From: Telluria antibiotica
Lineage (GTDB): Bacteria; Pseudomonadota; Gammaproteobacteria; Burkholderiales; Burkholderiaceae_D
Reading direction: 5' to 3'
DNA: 64,000 nucleotides
NCBI RefSeq assembly: GCF_011682055.1
Contig: NZ_JAAQOM010000007.1
Location: 1-64,000 of the forward strand
Shown here: positions 36,601 to 45,473 of the stretch, in pieces
How the letters are laid out: each line of letters opens with the position of its first letter
Numbering within the stretch: position 1 is the first letter of the stretch
The notes under the pieces: generated by a model
Seen by the model: only the letters and a program-made list of their open reading frames with translations
Database searches by the model: none
Told to the model about the DNA's origin: nothing
Program-made: the position numbers and the translations under genes

Positions 36601-38684
36601 GGGCGGCTCTGCGGATCACGATCGACGGCGGTGCCGGCCAGCGCCGCATCGAGTGAGGGCTGGATGTCCGGCGCGGGCACGTCATCCGCGTCGAGCGGCC
36701 GGCCGTTCACGTCGTAGCGATGGCGCACGGGCGGCGCGCCCGCGATCTCGACCTGCTCCGGCTGGCCGCGCCAGTTCAGCGCGAGCGTCACGGTGCGCAC
36801 GCGGTCGCCGTCGGTGATGCGCACGACGCGGGGGCGCAGCGCAGCATCCCGTTGCAGCACCTCTTCCATGCGATTGCCGGGATGGACGATGCGCACGGGG
36901 AGCTTCGTGACCGGATCGAAATCGGTGCGCGTGATGTCGCTGTTGGCCGCCGTGGCGCCGAGCGAGGCGTTGGCCAGCGGCCCGTCGATCTTGGTCACTT
37001 CGCCGTTGGCGGCGTAGCGATAGTCCAAAGTGCGGGTGATGGTCGCGGCAGGCAGGTGCGGGTCCGTCGACGGCACGAACCCGTCTTCGCGGACGGATAT
37101 CGGCTTGCCTGCCGCCGCACCCGTCTCGGCATAGGTGATGGTGACGATGGCCTGCTTGCCCGCGACGACGCTGGGCCGCAGCACGCGCGCAGGCTGCGTC
37201 GCCGCGCCCGCGTACTCGTAGCGCGTCTGCCATTGCGGCGCGCCGGGGCGGCCGCCTTCGTAGTCGATGCGGCTCACCGACGCGGGCCGTCCGCGCGCGT
37301 CGAAGTCCGTGCGCATGCCTGCCAGCGGCGTGCCCGCAGCATCGAGCGTCGTCGTCTCGGCCAGCCGACCCTGCGCGTCGTAGCGATAGCGGACGTTCGA
37401 CGGGCCGCAGTTCGCGCAGCCGGGACCGCGCACTTCCAGCAACCGGTATTCGCCGCCGATGACGGCGTGGCGGAACACGGTGGCCTGGCCCTGTTCGTTG
37501 GTGACGGTCGTTTGTCCGCCCTTGGAGAAATCGAGCGTGACCTGGTCGATGCCGGTGCCTGCGACGAGTCGCGCCGGACGCGGGATCGCACCGAGCGCGT
37601 CGCGCGCGAGCGCGGCCGCCCGCCCGCGCACGGACAGGTTGCCCTTGCCGTCGGCATCGTAGCCGTACGTGGACACGCGCTGCCATGCCAAATGGCCGCC
37701 CGTGTCCGTGGCCAGTTCGCTGATCCCCGTCACCAGCGTGGGAAAGCGGGCGTCCTCGTAGTGGTAGTAGCGGCTGCCGGTGGGCATGTCGACGCGGACG
37801 AGGTTCGCCAGCAGGAGCTGCTTGTCGATCTGCGCCCCTTTCGGCATCGGGCTGCCGTAGTGATACGTGAACCTGCCGACCGGGCTCGTGATGCTCTGCA
37901 CGCCACGGAACGCATCGCCCGCGCGGGCGCTAGCCTTGTCGAGATAGGTCAGGTTCAGGCTGCGGCCCTGCGGGTCGGTGACCTTCACGAGCAGCCCCGC
38001 ACTGTCGTGCTGCAGGCTGACGAACTGGCCGCCCGGTGCCAGGATCTGCGTCAGGTGGCCGTGCGTGTCGAAGCGCAGTTCGCGTCCGTTCGTCCAGCGC
38101 CACACGTACTCGTCGCCGTGCGCGCCCTTGACGATCTCGATCGTGCCGTGGGCCGGATCGGCGCTGGCGCACAGGCTCGGGTCGCGCGGATCGCGGCTGA
38201 AGATGATGCGCGTGCCGTCCGCCTGTACGACCTGCAAGGTGCGTCCGGCGGCATACAGCTCGGTCTCGTACGACAGCTTCCAGCCGCGCCCCACGAGGTT
38301 CGTCGACGCGCCGGGCCGGCTGGACGTGCTGTTGTAGTGACGGACGATCTCGAGGCCCAGCGTGCCGGGCAGTGGCGCCATGTCGACTTCGCGCTGGTAC
38401 TTGTTGCCGTTGATGACGTTGACCGGATTGCCCGCGCCGACGTTGACGCCGGTGCCGCTGCCCAGTGTGGCCGGTCCCGCCCCGCCGCACGTGGCGCCGC
38501 CGTTGCCCGGGCCGCACGTGCCGGGCGGCGTGATGGGCGGCGTGCCCGGCGCGCAGCTGCTGTTGGGCGGGCAGGCAGGCGCTGGCGTCGGGAACAGCGG
38601 CAGGTCCGCATGGGCGGGTCTTGCCGTCAGCAGGAATGCGAGAACGCAGGGCAGGGCGGCCAGTCGGGACCATCGGCTGGGCAT
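33606..38684 (-). CDS. RHS/YD-repeat exported giant protein B
   Basis: 1692 residues. A Sec signal peptide (…LLTARPAHA) is followed by a Pro/Gly-rich linker (PNSSCAPGTPP), a DUF6531-type segment (NGNKYQREVDMAPLPGTLGL), and many YD repeats of the RHS shell. The RHS-associated core RYVGQYHDDESGLVYHGARF continues to DPDG (D1202). The ~487-residue tip after it is not recognised as a whole. Near its end is RAHNGG (about 1620) followed by a tyrosine/lysine-rich helix, faintly like lytic transglycosylase C-termini. Sec export without PAAR or VgrG argues against T6SS delivery. The first ~500 residues are nearly identical to protein A. Confidence 0.9.
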   Translation of the reverse strand: MPSRWSRLAALPCVLAFLLTARPAHADLPLFPTPAPACPPNSSCAPGTPPITPPGTCGPGNGGATCGGAGPATLGSGTGVNVGAGNPVNVINGNKYQREVDMAPLPGTLGLEIVRHYNSTSSRPGASTNLVGRGWKLSYETELYAAGRTLQVVQADGTRIIFSRDPRDPSLCASADPAHGTIEIVKGAHGDEYVWRWTNGRELRFDTHGHLTQILAPGGQFVSLQHDSAGLLVKVTDPQGRSLNLTYLDKASARAGDAFRGVQSITSPVGRFTYHYGSPMPKGAQIDKQLLLANLVRVDMPTGSRYYHYEDARFPTLVTGISELATDTGGHLAWQRVSTYGYDADGKGNLSVRGRAAALARDALGAIPRPARLVAGTGIDQVTLDFSKGGQTTVTNEQGQATVFRHAVIGGEYRLLEVRGPGCANCGPSNVRYRYDAQGRLAETTTLDAAGTPLAGMRTDFDARGRPASVSRIDYEGGRPGAPQWQTRYEYAGAATQPARVLRPSVVAGKQAIVTITYAETGAAAGKPISVREDGFVPSTDPHLPAATITRTLDYRYAANGEVTKIDGPLANASLGATAANSDITRTDFDPVTKLPVRIVHPGNRMEEVLQRDAALRPRVVRITDGDRVRTVTLALNWRGQPEQVEIAGAPPVRHRYDVNGRPLDADDVPAPDIQPSLDAALAGTAVDRDPQSRPVAWHDAGGAVAVRTDWGAPGTAAQASLLAISAGSARAERLVDDFGRVVAIRNPGQGWQVGQHDAAGRIVDSIDPRGARQHAEWDAGGRLLKLVRYAPGASAAEQTVTYRYTGSLPRELEIADADGTRLTRNEFDPQGRLVAQTLTITPSTRIAAALAQPVTLRHGWRYDARGRLVARTFTDGQGATSELSEDSDAQGRTTRIATHGVLPDALGGGRVIAAAIGWNDLPTGPFAARIAHGDGSVDAFDVTVAPAAPDAPRFLGASLDMGDGSGARRSPGRDTDTAGLPAAITTATADQHLAWDAAGRLARAVRADGNTHYVYDAQGQRVARIVTDAQGHAAATLFFHHDHQLVAETDAQGRMQYAYAYLGWRPLAQLDLRDRSWWTTLRRWLFGAPVRHLHTDRAGKVMDMTQDGKTIWRDRGAQEAPLRRVASVSFTGVHQPLRYVGQYHDDESGLVYHGARFFDPDSGRFLSPDPAGIADATSGVPAPLLLDLYAYAGGRPDEFFDPDGAARIRYFAITTSGAKGAALGTNQGYTVARWAFIVDNVQAGIGGDALGQKRNEYARNGTGVLVDVNGNFLAAGQSAATWTGGDGMADMFTNHYGSNLISIPEFTITMDDNDATKLIASYIAADRQVLGNTCPARSLLLPQIKFAAGEANIDVTNATANGAHKERILACGEGSSSNVDQRRVAKYEAAAEVNETARINRNCSADGCPGIGYYCDATKCFSPRDQLAYGPPQTAEPVHTPSYGRSQFIGSTLVSELLGSYNTFPADVLTQLGLTPRIQQLLRDADTRARKMAEWWRRTKKASTYAAANQAWANLPAAERTRFTTETGLGERAYVDMVRIKTQPPRNSKGDDLSGDAAAAFGTDAIMSNSDLKSFMMGIFKDFDKFTVMSHALMRKNMNAALRAQPNASEEYLAAMVARAHNGGTWNRTYDDLKKHDSYDYVKNFIGIDIYTKKGDWKSLRCTDSFGTNTVKPGTNGKGIGGLEMKPLQLN

Positions 38685-38702
38685 GGAGATTTCCTTATTC
38701 AG

Positions 38703-39209
38703 TTACGTTGCGGACGACGTGGGTTGACTAAGCATGCGCAGCACGTACCACACGTTTGCAATGATGAACGGTGCGAATGCGAACAGCGCGGTTACCGGCT
38801 GCGCGGCGAGCCGGATGAACTGGTCCCGCGTGTCGGCGATCAGGCCGGGCGAGCGGTGCAGATAAATCGGCGCTGCCACCAGCGCCGCAACACCGTAATG
38901 CAGCGCCAGCAAAGCGAGGCCCGCGCACCGTCGCCGCGCCAGCGCCATATACGCGTACGTGCCGTACATCGCCATCGCGACCAGCGGCGACAGCGCTGCA
39001 GTGAAAGGTGCGTAGCTGAAGAACAGCGCACCCACCAGCGCGTTGCCGATGTTGTAGTGCCCTTGCGCGTGCGACGGCGGGGGAATGACCATGTCGGCCA
39101 CGAACAGATAGAGAGCGAACGCGGCGCCCGTCAACGCGGCAAGCGCTGGGGTGCGGACGGGGCTTTGCGTCGGTCGTGTCGCCATGAATCTGTGCCGTGT
39201 CCGCGTCAC
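38703..39209 (-). CDS. Small integral membrane protein of unknown function
   Basis: 168 residues with about four hydrophobic helices (LAALTGAAFALYLFVADMVI, LVGALFFSYAPFTAALSPLVAMAMY, CAGLALLALHYGVAALVAAPIYL, LFAFAPFIIANVWYVLRML). No family recognised. The GTG start at 39207-39209 overlaps the upstream stop (GTGA); ATG 39185 is an alternative. It lies between the beta-helix gene and RHS B and ends 18 bp before RHS B. It could protect the inner membrane or help export; this is inferred from position. Confidence 0.6.
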   Translation of the reverse strand: MTRTRHRFMATRPTQSPVRTPALAALTGAAFALYLFVADMVIPPPSHAQGHYNIGNALVGALFFSYAPFTAALSPLVAMAMYGTYAYMALARRRCAGLALLALHYGVAALVAAPIYLHRSPGLIADTRDQFIRLAAQPVTALFAFAPFIIANVWYVLRMLSQPTSSAT

Positions 39210-40222
39210 GGATTGATGCGGTAACTGCTCGCACCGACCTGTTCGACCCGCTGGTCAAAGCCTTCGAACGTATTGCCTTCCAACCGCACGTCGGCCGAAT
39301 CGATCAGGCGTATCGCGGGCGGCGCTTTCTTGAACCAGCCTTTGAAGATGAAACGGTTGTTGCGGATCACCGCGCCGTTGCCGTCCCACAGTACGATCGC
39401 GCCATCGTCGGATGTCGCGTCGCCTTTGCCGTGCACGATGATCGTGTTGTTCTCGATCTTGCTGCCGGGGCCGAACAGGGCGATGGCGCCGCGGCTGTCG
39501 ACCTCGATCACGCTGTCGCGTAGGGTGTTGCCGATACCGACCATTTGCACTCCGAGGTGACCCGCACGGACGTTGACTTTTTCGACGACGTGTTCGGTCC
39601 TGCGGTAGGGCGGCGCCTTTTGATGCACCGACGGTCCGTCCATGCACGTCGTTTGCGATGCTTTACAGTTGGGGCGGGCATAGGTTTCGCGGGGACTCGA
39701 CATGGCCTGCAAATCGATGCCGATATTGTGTTCGTCAGTTCCCGGGACGTGGATGGTTCCGTTGTGAACATAAAGGTGTTCACTCGGGATCCTATCTAGT
39801 ATCCCAGTCATATCGTCAGGTTCCGCGATGAGTTCGTGCCCCTGTAGATCGATCTCGGTAATTTCTCCAGTGGAGAAATCCGGCGTCCGCCCTGGACTCG
39901 GGTAAAGAATGTTCAGTAGGGGAACGCCTTCATATGTTAAGAATCGCCCGGCATGGATGTCGAACTCCTTGAATTGTTTAAGGTCGATATTAAGACAATA
40001 CTTTCCGATAGGCACAACGCGTCCGCGAAACCCTGAGCCAACCGGGCGTGTCTCGATTGGATGGCAGCTTTGCGCAAAACAATATGGATGAGCGATACCC
40101 ACCAATCCAGCCAGTAGCACCGCATTAACTATCGCTGGGCCAGTTCGGCGGCGGCGTTTGCCGGCGCCGGCATTGCGGAAGAATAGTTCCCTGATATTTT
40201 TTTTGATCAAGTGCGTCACCAT
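39206..40222 (-). CDS. Exported right-handed beta-helix protein
   Basis: About 338 residues. After a basic stretch (KRRRRTGP) comes a hydrophobic export segment (AIVNAVLLAGLVGIAHPYCFA). The C-terminal half shows the parallel beta-helix ladder of pectate-lyase-like proteins: NTLRDSVIEVDSRGAIALFG, SKIENNTIIVHG, GAVIRNNRFIFKG, ADVRLEGNTFEGF. No catalytic motif is recognised. The start is uncertain: ATG 40222 lies inside the last 98 bp of RHS A, and ATG 40228 is also possible. Noticeably AT-rich at its 5' end, like the tip of RHS A. Confidence 0.7.
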   Translation of the reverse strand: MVTHLIKKNIRELFFRNAGAGKRRRRTGPAIVNAVLLAGLVGIAHPYCFAQSCHPIETRPVGSGFRGRVVPIGKYCLNIDLKQFKEFDIHAGRFLTYEGVPLLNILYPSPGRTPDFSTGEITEIDLQGHELIAEPDDMTGILDRIPSEHLYVHNGTIHVPGTDEHNIGIDLQAMSSPRETYARPNCKASQTTCMDGPSVHQKAPPYRRTEHVVEKVNVRAGHLGVQMVGIGNTLRDSVIEVDSRGAIALFGPGSKIENNTIIVHGKGDATSDDGAIVLWDGNGAVIRNNRFIFKGWFKKAPPAIRLIDSADVRLEGNTFEGFDQRVEQVGASSYRINP

Positions 40223-43200
40223 TTGCATCGCAAAGAAATTTATTCCTATTAATTTCGCCCTGATCGGCGTCAAACCTATATGCTGCATTTTGGTCCCCAG
40301 TCCAGTTTACTCCGCTCGCGATTTTTCCTTCATTGACCCATTGATCCAGCATCGCCTGAAGGTGCTTTATCTTCGAGCTGTTCCTGGGATTTGTTTCGTT
40401 ATAACCGGCCCCCTCATGTTCAGGAATGGCGTTGAACTCCTTTAGTGTCGCCTCAAAATCGTCGAAAGGAATAGCCTTGCTGGGGTCGCCCCATGCAGTC
40501 AGCTTTGCATACACTTCGCGCTCCATCTGAAGGGTACGCTCCTCATTATGGGTCCAATGGTAGGTCGTTCCCACGTGTGCAACGTTCTGCGCGTCGTGCA
40601 CGTAGGTAAAGTCCGGATCGCTGTCGTAGTAGGCGTGACCTAAACCCACATACAGAGGAAATGGATGATTGTCCGGATCCCGATGGGCGAACGTGTCTTC
40701 GAACGAATGCAGATATTCACCCATCAGCTGCAGGCGTGTACCACGGCAGTCGACGAGGTTCGTTTCCGTTTGCGCCAACTGGACCGCATGATAAAGACGC
40801 TGTAGCTGAGGATTCTCTGGAATGTTGGCGTAAGCCGTGCTCGTCGTCGGCGTACCGTAATTAAAGCCGCTCAGTTTGCCGGTGTTCAGATCGACGACGG
40901 AAGGCACCATCGTAAAGTGGTAAGACAGCAGCCGAACGATATGGTTGCCATACGCAAGCTGGATGTTCAGCGGCCTCGTATCGTTGTTTTCGTCGACGAA
41001 CTGAGCCGCGAGCGCCAGGGTAAAGGCATCGTCGTTTGTCATGCCTGCCGCAATTCCCAGGAACATCGTCATGTAGAAGTGGATGTCGCTTTGGTACAGC
41101 CCCAACGGGTCGATGCCCGTCAGCGGATTGTTGTTCACGTACGCGAAAGGATTGACGCCGCCGTCCACCCCCATCGGATCCGGCGTCGTGTAGCGTCCCA
41201 GCGCCGGGTCGTAGTCCCGGAAATAGTTCTGGTTCAGGCCGGTTTCGCTGTCGAAGACCTGACCCGGGAGCCGCAGTGTCAGGTCGAATGCTTTGCCCGT
41301 TTCGGCGGAAGCACGCGCATGGACGATCTTCGCCTGTCCGAACGGCGATATCCTGGCTTGCCAGACGATGTCCTGGTGTTCGTCCGTCACTGCCTGGGGC
41401 GTGCCCAGATGGTCGGTCTGGATGGCGTAGATCGTCGCGACGGTGGCGGAAGCGGCCGGCTGTTTTTCTTGTGCGGTGCCGATCGCACGAAGGCGTTGCC
41501 ACAGCCGGCTGACCGGATTGCGGTTTTGCCTCATGTCGATCCGGGCGACTGACTTATCGTCGAGATAAACGTAATGAGCGGTGATATGGCCCTCGCTGTC
41601 GGCTTCGGCCGCGAGCTGATGGTCACGGTACAGGCTGTAGGTCGTCACCCGTTTGCCGTCGTCCGACAGCGCCGTACGCACGACGCCGCTCGTCGGAGAG
41701 GACGGCGCGAAGACGGTCTTCGCGATGCGCTCGCCTCGCGTGTTGTAGGCGTAGGACGCGACGAGCCGGTCGCTGGCGTCGTACACGGCCATCGGGCGGT
41801 TGGCGTCGTCGTAGACGATGCGTCGGCTCGACGCGGGTGTGCGGACGTCCTTCGATGCCGATCCGGGTGCGGCGAAGCCGATACGGGCGAACGGGGCGCC
41901 GCTCGCGCGGTAAAACCACGCGCTGTCGAACAGCCTGCCCATGCTCGCTGCCGGTTGCGCGTCGTTGGCCGATGCACTGCCGAGACTAGCGCGCGTCAGC
42001 CCGACGAGGCGATTGCTGCCCGGGGCGTAAAGGTAGAGACGTGTGCCCGCCTGCGCCTCACCATTGGACGACACGCGCACGGCTGTCGCCTCGTGCGTCT
42101 CCCGAGTCCGATTCCCCCCTTTGTCGTAGGCATACTGGACAGCGGGGCCATCGTCCGCGCGGATGCGCGTGAGTCGGTCGAGCGCATCGTAGTCATAGTT
42201 TTCGGTCGTGCGCCGGACGGGCATCGTGCCTGCTTGGCCCAGTTCGCGGCCGATCTTCACCAACCGTCCGCCATCGTCGTAGTCGTTGTACTGTGCGTAG
42301 ATCGTCCGCGATCCCGCACTGGAGCCCGTTGCACCGCCGAACCAGCCGCGAAGGCGCGCCAGCCATCCGCGAGACGGCGGCGTGGACGCAGTCGCGCGCA
42401 CGGTCTTGATCTGGCCGCGCGGGTCGCGCTCGATCAGTTCGCGCACGCCGTTCATGTTCGTGAACCCGGCGAGACCAGCCGGTCCACGGGCGATGTTGGA
42501 GACGAGCGGCTCGTCGTCGAAGAGGACGGCGGCGAGGCCGCCTGCAGGCGCATACCGGTACGCCAGCTGGTGGCCGTCCGGCAGGCGCCGGGTGCTCAGG
42601 CGCCCGGCTTCGTCATAGGTGTCGGTGGTGACGAACGTCAGCCCGGTCTTGTCATCTTTCACGTCGACGCGGGCGAGCCAGCGTTCTTCTTCCAGCGTTC
42701 GCCCGAACGCGTCGTACCGATAGCGGGTGCGCTCGCGCGCATGCGCCGGGTTGCCGTCGGTCGTGCCGACGACTTCGATCAAGCGCCGGCCCAGGTAGCG
42801 GAAACGCGTGAGTTCAGGATGCGCCGTCGTGCCGGCGGCAATCAGATGGCCTTGCACGTCGTAACGATAGCGGGTGTCATTGCCGCGTCCGTCCGACCGC
42901 ACCGCCATGCGGCCGGCCTCGTCGTAATAAAACAGTGTGACACCGCGGTCGGGGCTCACTTCCAGCATGGGGCGGCCGAAGTCGTCGAAGCGGCGCACGG
43001 TGGCGACGCCGTTGGCGTCAGTCAGCCTGACCCGGTTGCCGTGTGCATCGTAGGCGAAGCCGATCGATGCAGCGTCCGGCGTATCGGGTGCGCTGGTGCG
43101 CGCCGCGAGCATCCCGTCGTCGCCGTAGCTGAACCGGGTCGCGATTCCGAGCGCGTTCGTGAGCTCAGCGATGGTGCCTGCCGGCGTAAAACTGGCGCGC

Positions 43201-45455
43201 GCGACGACGCCCTGGTCGTCCGTCATGCCCGCCACGCGGCCGGCGGCGTCGATGCGGTAGTGCGCAGCCGTCGCGCGCCGGCCATCGGCGTCTTGCAGCA
43301 CCGCATCGGTCTGGCGTCCTTCCGTGTCAAACGCTGCGGTCACGACGCTGCCATCGGGCAGATCCTTGCGGGTCGTGCGGCCGGCGGCGTCGTACACGAA
43401 ACGGTTCGTCAACCCGCCCGGCTGGACGATGCCTGTCAGCTTGCCATTGAGGTCATAGTTGTAGTGGACCGTCTGCGACAGCGCGGGGCCGCCGTCCGTG
43501 GGCGTGCCGTCCACACGTAGTTCCTCGGGTTGTCCACGCCAGTTGTAGCGTACCCGGACGACCTGGACCGCCGCGGCATCGGTGAAACGTGTCACGGTAG
43601 GGCGCAAGGCCGCATCGCGTTCGACGACTTCGGTGACTACGCCACCCGGCGCCTCCGTACGCACCGGCAGCTTGGCCCGCGCATCGTAGCGCACCCGCGT
43701 GATGTCGCTGTTCTGCGGCCCCGGATCGGCCGCCGCATTCGCCAGCGGACCGTCGATCTCCACGCGCTGGCCGTAGCCGTCGTAGCGGTAGCGCAGCGTG
43801 CGCGTGATCGTGCCGGCCGCGCCCGTGCCTTCCAGCGTCGGCAAATAACCCTGCTCCGTGATCTCGGCCGGCAGCCCGGCCAGCGCGCCGTCGCCGGCAT
43901 ACCGGAACGCGGTGACGTAGAAGCGGCCCGGCACGACGCTCGGGCGGACGATCCGCGCCGGGTAGACGCCGTCATCGTCGTATTCGTAGCGCAGCTTCAG
44001 GCGCGCGGGCAGGGCCTTGCCGTGCGCGTAGGCCTGCGTGCTGACGGACGCCAGGCGCCCGCGGCGGTCGTATTGCTGGTGTTCGGCCGACAGCGGCTCG
44101 CCCGCGGCGGACAGGCGCGTCGTCGTCTCGAGGCGCGCGAGGTTGTCGTAGGTGTAGCGGACGTTCGTCTCGCCGCAGGCCGAGCAGCCCGCGCCACGCA
44201 CCTCGAGCAGGCGGTATTCGCCGGCCAGCACGGCGTGGCGGTACAGCGTCTTCTGGCCCAGGCTGTTGGTCACGATCGTCTGGCCCGCCCCGAATTCGAG
44301 CGTGACCTGGCCGATGCCCGTGCCGGGGACGAGCCGCGCGGGCTGCAGCGGCTTGCCGTCCTTGCCGAGCGCGAGGCGGGCCGGCCGGCCGCGCACGGAC
44401 AGATTGGCCTTGCCGTCGTGATCGTAGGCGTACGTGCTGACGCGCTGCCACGCCGGCTTGCCGTCCGCGCCCGTGACCAGTTCGCTGATCCCCGTGAGGA
44501 ACGTGGGGAACTCGGCCTGCTCGTAGTGATAGGTGCGCGCACCAGCCGGCATCTCGACCTTGACGAGGTTGGCCAGCAGCAGGCGCTTGTCGATGTCGGC
44601 GCCGGCCGGCTTCGGGCTGCCGTAGCGGTAGACGAAGCGCCCGACCGGGCTCGCGATGCTCTGCACGCCGCGGAAGGCATCCTGCGAGCGTGCCTGTTCC
44701 TTGTCCGGATACGCCAGGTCGAGGCTGCGGCCCTGCGGATCGGTGACGCGGGTCAGCAAGCCCGCGGGGCTGTAGCGCAGGGCGACGAACTGCCCACCCG
44801 GCGCGAGGATCTGCGTCAGGTGGCCTTTGTTATCGAACGTCAGCTCGCGCCCGTTGGTCCAGCGCCAGACGTACTCGTCGCCGCGCGCGGTCTTGACGAT
44901 GCTGACCGTGCCATTGGCCGGATCGTTGCTCGCGCACAGGCTCGCATCGTGCGGGTCGCGGTTGAAGATGATGCGCGTGCCGTCCGCCTCGATGATCTGC
45001 AAGGTGCGGCCGACGGCATACAGCTCGGTCTCGTACGACAGCTTCCAGCCGCGCCCGATCAGATTCGTCGATGCGCCCGGGCGGCTGAACGCGCTGTTGT
45101 AGTACCGGACGATCTCCAGGCCCAGCGTGCCGGGCAGCGGCGCCATGTCGACTTCGCGCTGGTACTTGTTGCCGTTGATGACGTTGATCGGATTGCCGGC
45201 GCCGATGTTGATGCCGCTGCCGTTGCCGTTCGTGGCCGGCCCGCCGCCGCCGCACGTCGAACCCGCGTGGCCGGGGCCGCAGGTGCCCGGCGGCGTGGGC
45301 GGTGTGGTGGGCGGCGTCCCGGGTGCGCAGCTACTGTTGGGCGGGCAGGGTTGCGGCGGGAACAGCGGCAGGTCCGCACGCGCGGGGGCGGGCAGGCCGG
45401 CCGCGATCAGCAGGCCGCACAACGTGGCGGCCAGGCGTGTCGATGTCGTCAGCAT
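40125..45455 (-). CDS. RHS/YD-repeat exported giant protein A with zinc-phospholipase-like tip
   Basis: 1776 residues. Signal peptide (…LPAPARA), Pro/Gly linker, DUF6531-type segment, a long YD-repeat shell (FVYDAAGRTTRKDLPDG, YDALDRLTRIRADDG), then the core GQVFDSETGLNQNYFRDYDP to GIDPLG (D1449). The ~324-residue tip begins DIHFYMTMFLGIAAG and contains AAQFVDENND and YLHSFEDTFAH, giving H1459, D1488, H1505, H1513 and H1583-x3-D1587-x3-H1591. That spacing recalls the metal-binding H-x3-D-x3-H of zinc phospholipase C/S1-P1 nuclease folds and DUF6765-like proteins. The tip is AT-richer than the shell. It starts 18 bp after the DUF192-TadE stop. Confidence 0.9.
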   Translation of the reverse strand: MLTTSTRLAATLCGLLIAAGLPAPARADLPLFPPQPCPPNSSCAPGTPPTTPPTPPGTCGPGHAGSTCGGGGPATNGNGSGINIGAGNPINVINGNKYQREVDMAPLPGTLGLEIVRYYNSAFSRPGASTNLIGRGWKLSYETELYAVGRTLQIIEADGTRIIFNRDPHDASLCASNDPANGTVSIVKTARGDEYVWRWTNGRELTFDNKGHLTQILAPGGQFVALRYSPAGLLTRVTDPQGRSLDLAYPDKEQARSQDAFRGVQSIASPVGRFVYRYGSPKPAGADIDKRLLLANLVKVEMPAGARTYHYEQAEFPTFLTGISELVTGADGKPAWQRVSTYAYDHDGKANLSVRGRPARLALGKDGKPLQPARLVPGTGIGQVTLEFGAGQTIVTNSLGQKTLYRHAVLAGEYRLLEVRGAGCSACGETNVRYTYDNLARLETTTRLSAAGEPLSAEHQQYDRRGRLASVSTQAYAHGKALPARLKLRYEYDDDGVYPARIVRPSVVPGRFYVTAFRYAGDGALAGLPAEITEQGYLPTLEGTGAAGTITRTLRYRYDGYGQRVEIDGPLANAAADPGPQNSDITRVRYDARAKLPVRTEAPGGVVTEVVERDAALRPTVTRFTDAAAVQVVRVRYNWRGQPEELRVDGTPTDGGPALSQTVHYNYDLNGKLTGIVQPGGLTNRFVYDAAGRTTRKDLPDGSVVTAAFDTEGRQTDAVLQDADGRRATAAHYRIDAAGRVAGMTDDQGVVARASFTPAGTIAELTNALGIATRFSYGDDGMLAARTSAPDTPDAASIGFAYDAHGNRVRLTDANGVATVRRFDDFGRPMLEVSPDRGVTLFYYDEAGRMAVRSDGRGNDTRYRYDVQGHLIAAGTTAHPELTRFRYLGRRLIEVVGTTDGNPAHARERTRYRYDAFGRTLEEERWLARVDVKDDKTGLTFVTTDTYDEAGRLSTRRLPDGHQLAYRYAPAGGLAAVLFDDEPLVSNIARGPAGLAGFTNMNGVRELIERDPRGQIKTVRATASTPPSRGWLARLRGWFGGATGSSAGSRTIYAQYNDYDDGGRLVKIGRELGQAGTMPVRRTTENYDYDALDRLTRIRADDGPAVQYAYDKGGNRTRETHEATAVRVSSNGEAQAGTRLYLYAPGSNRLVGLTRASLGSASANDAQPAASMGRLFDSAWFYRASGAPFARIGFAAPGSASKDVRTPASSRRIVYDDANRPMAVYDASDRLVASYAYNTRGERIAKTVFAPSSPTSGVVRTALSDDGKRVTTYSLYRDHQLAAEADSEGHITAHYVYLDDKSVARIDMRQNRNPVSRLWQRLRAIGTAQEKQPAASATVATIYAIQTDHLGTPQAVTDEHQDIVWQARISPFGQAKIVHARASAETGKAFDLTLRLPGQVFDSETGLNQNYFRDYDPALGRYTTPDPMGVDGGVNPFAYVNNNPLTGIDPLGLYQSDIHFYMTMFLGIAAGMTNDDAFTLALAAQFVDENNDTRPLNIQLAYGNHIVRLLSYHFTMVPSVVDLNTGKLSGFNYGTPTTSTAYANIPENPQLQRLYHAVQLAQTETNLVDCRGTRLQLMGEYLHSFEDTFAHRDPDNHPFPLYVGLGHAYYDSDPDFTYVHDAQNVAHVGTTYHWTHNEERTLQMEREVYAKLTAWGDPSKAIPFDDFEATLKEFNAIPEHEGAGYNETNPRNSSKIKHLQAMLDQWVNEGKIASGVNWTGDQNAAYRFDADQGEINRNKFLCDANGDALDQKKYQGTILPQCRRRQTPPPNWPSDS
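43900..45400 (-). repeat. Long near-duplicate of 37150-38630 (RHS N-terminal coding region)
   Basis: The 5' coding part of RHS A matches that of RHS B at base level over long stretches, for example around 45145-45185 against 38380-38420. Protein identity is nearly complete from the linker through the first YD repeats. The boundaries given are approximate. The copies are in direct orientation about 6.8 kb apart and could recombine. Confidence 0.7.
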
Positions 45456-45473
45456 GTCGTTCTTTCGTTTTCT

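Noticed and set aside
34365..39224. Long plus-strand open frames opposite the RHS genes
   Set aside because: They are shadows of the repetitive YD coding region, with no start signals or domains.
33606..45455. RHS proteins as type VI secretion effectors
   Set aside because: Both have Sec signal peptides, and no PAAR domain, VgrG, Hcp or other T6SS gene is in the window.
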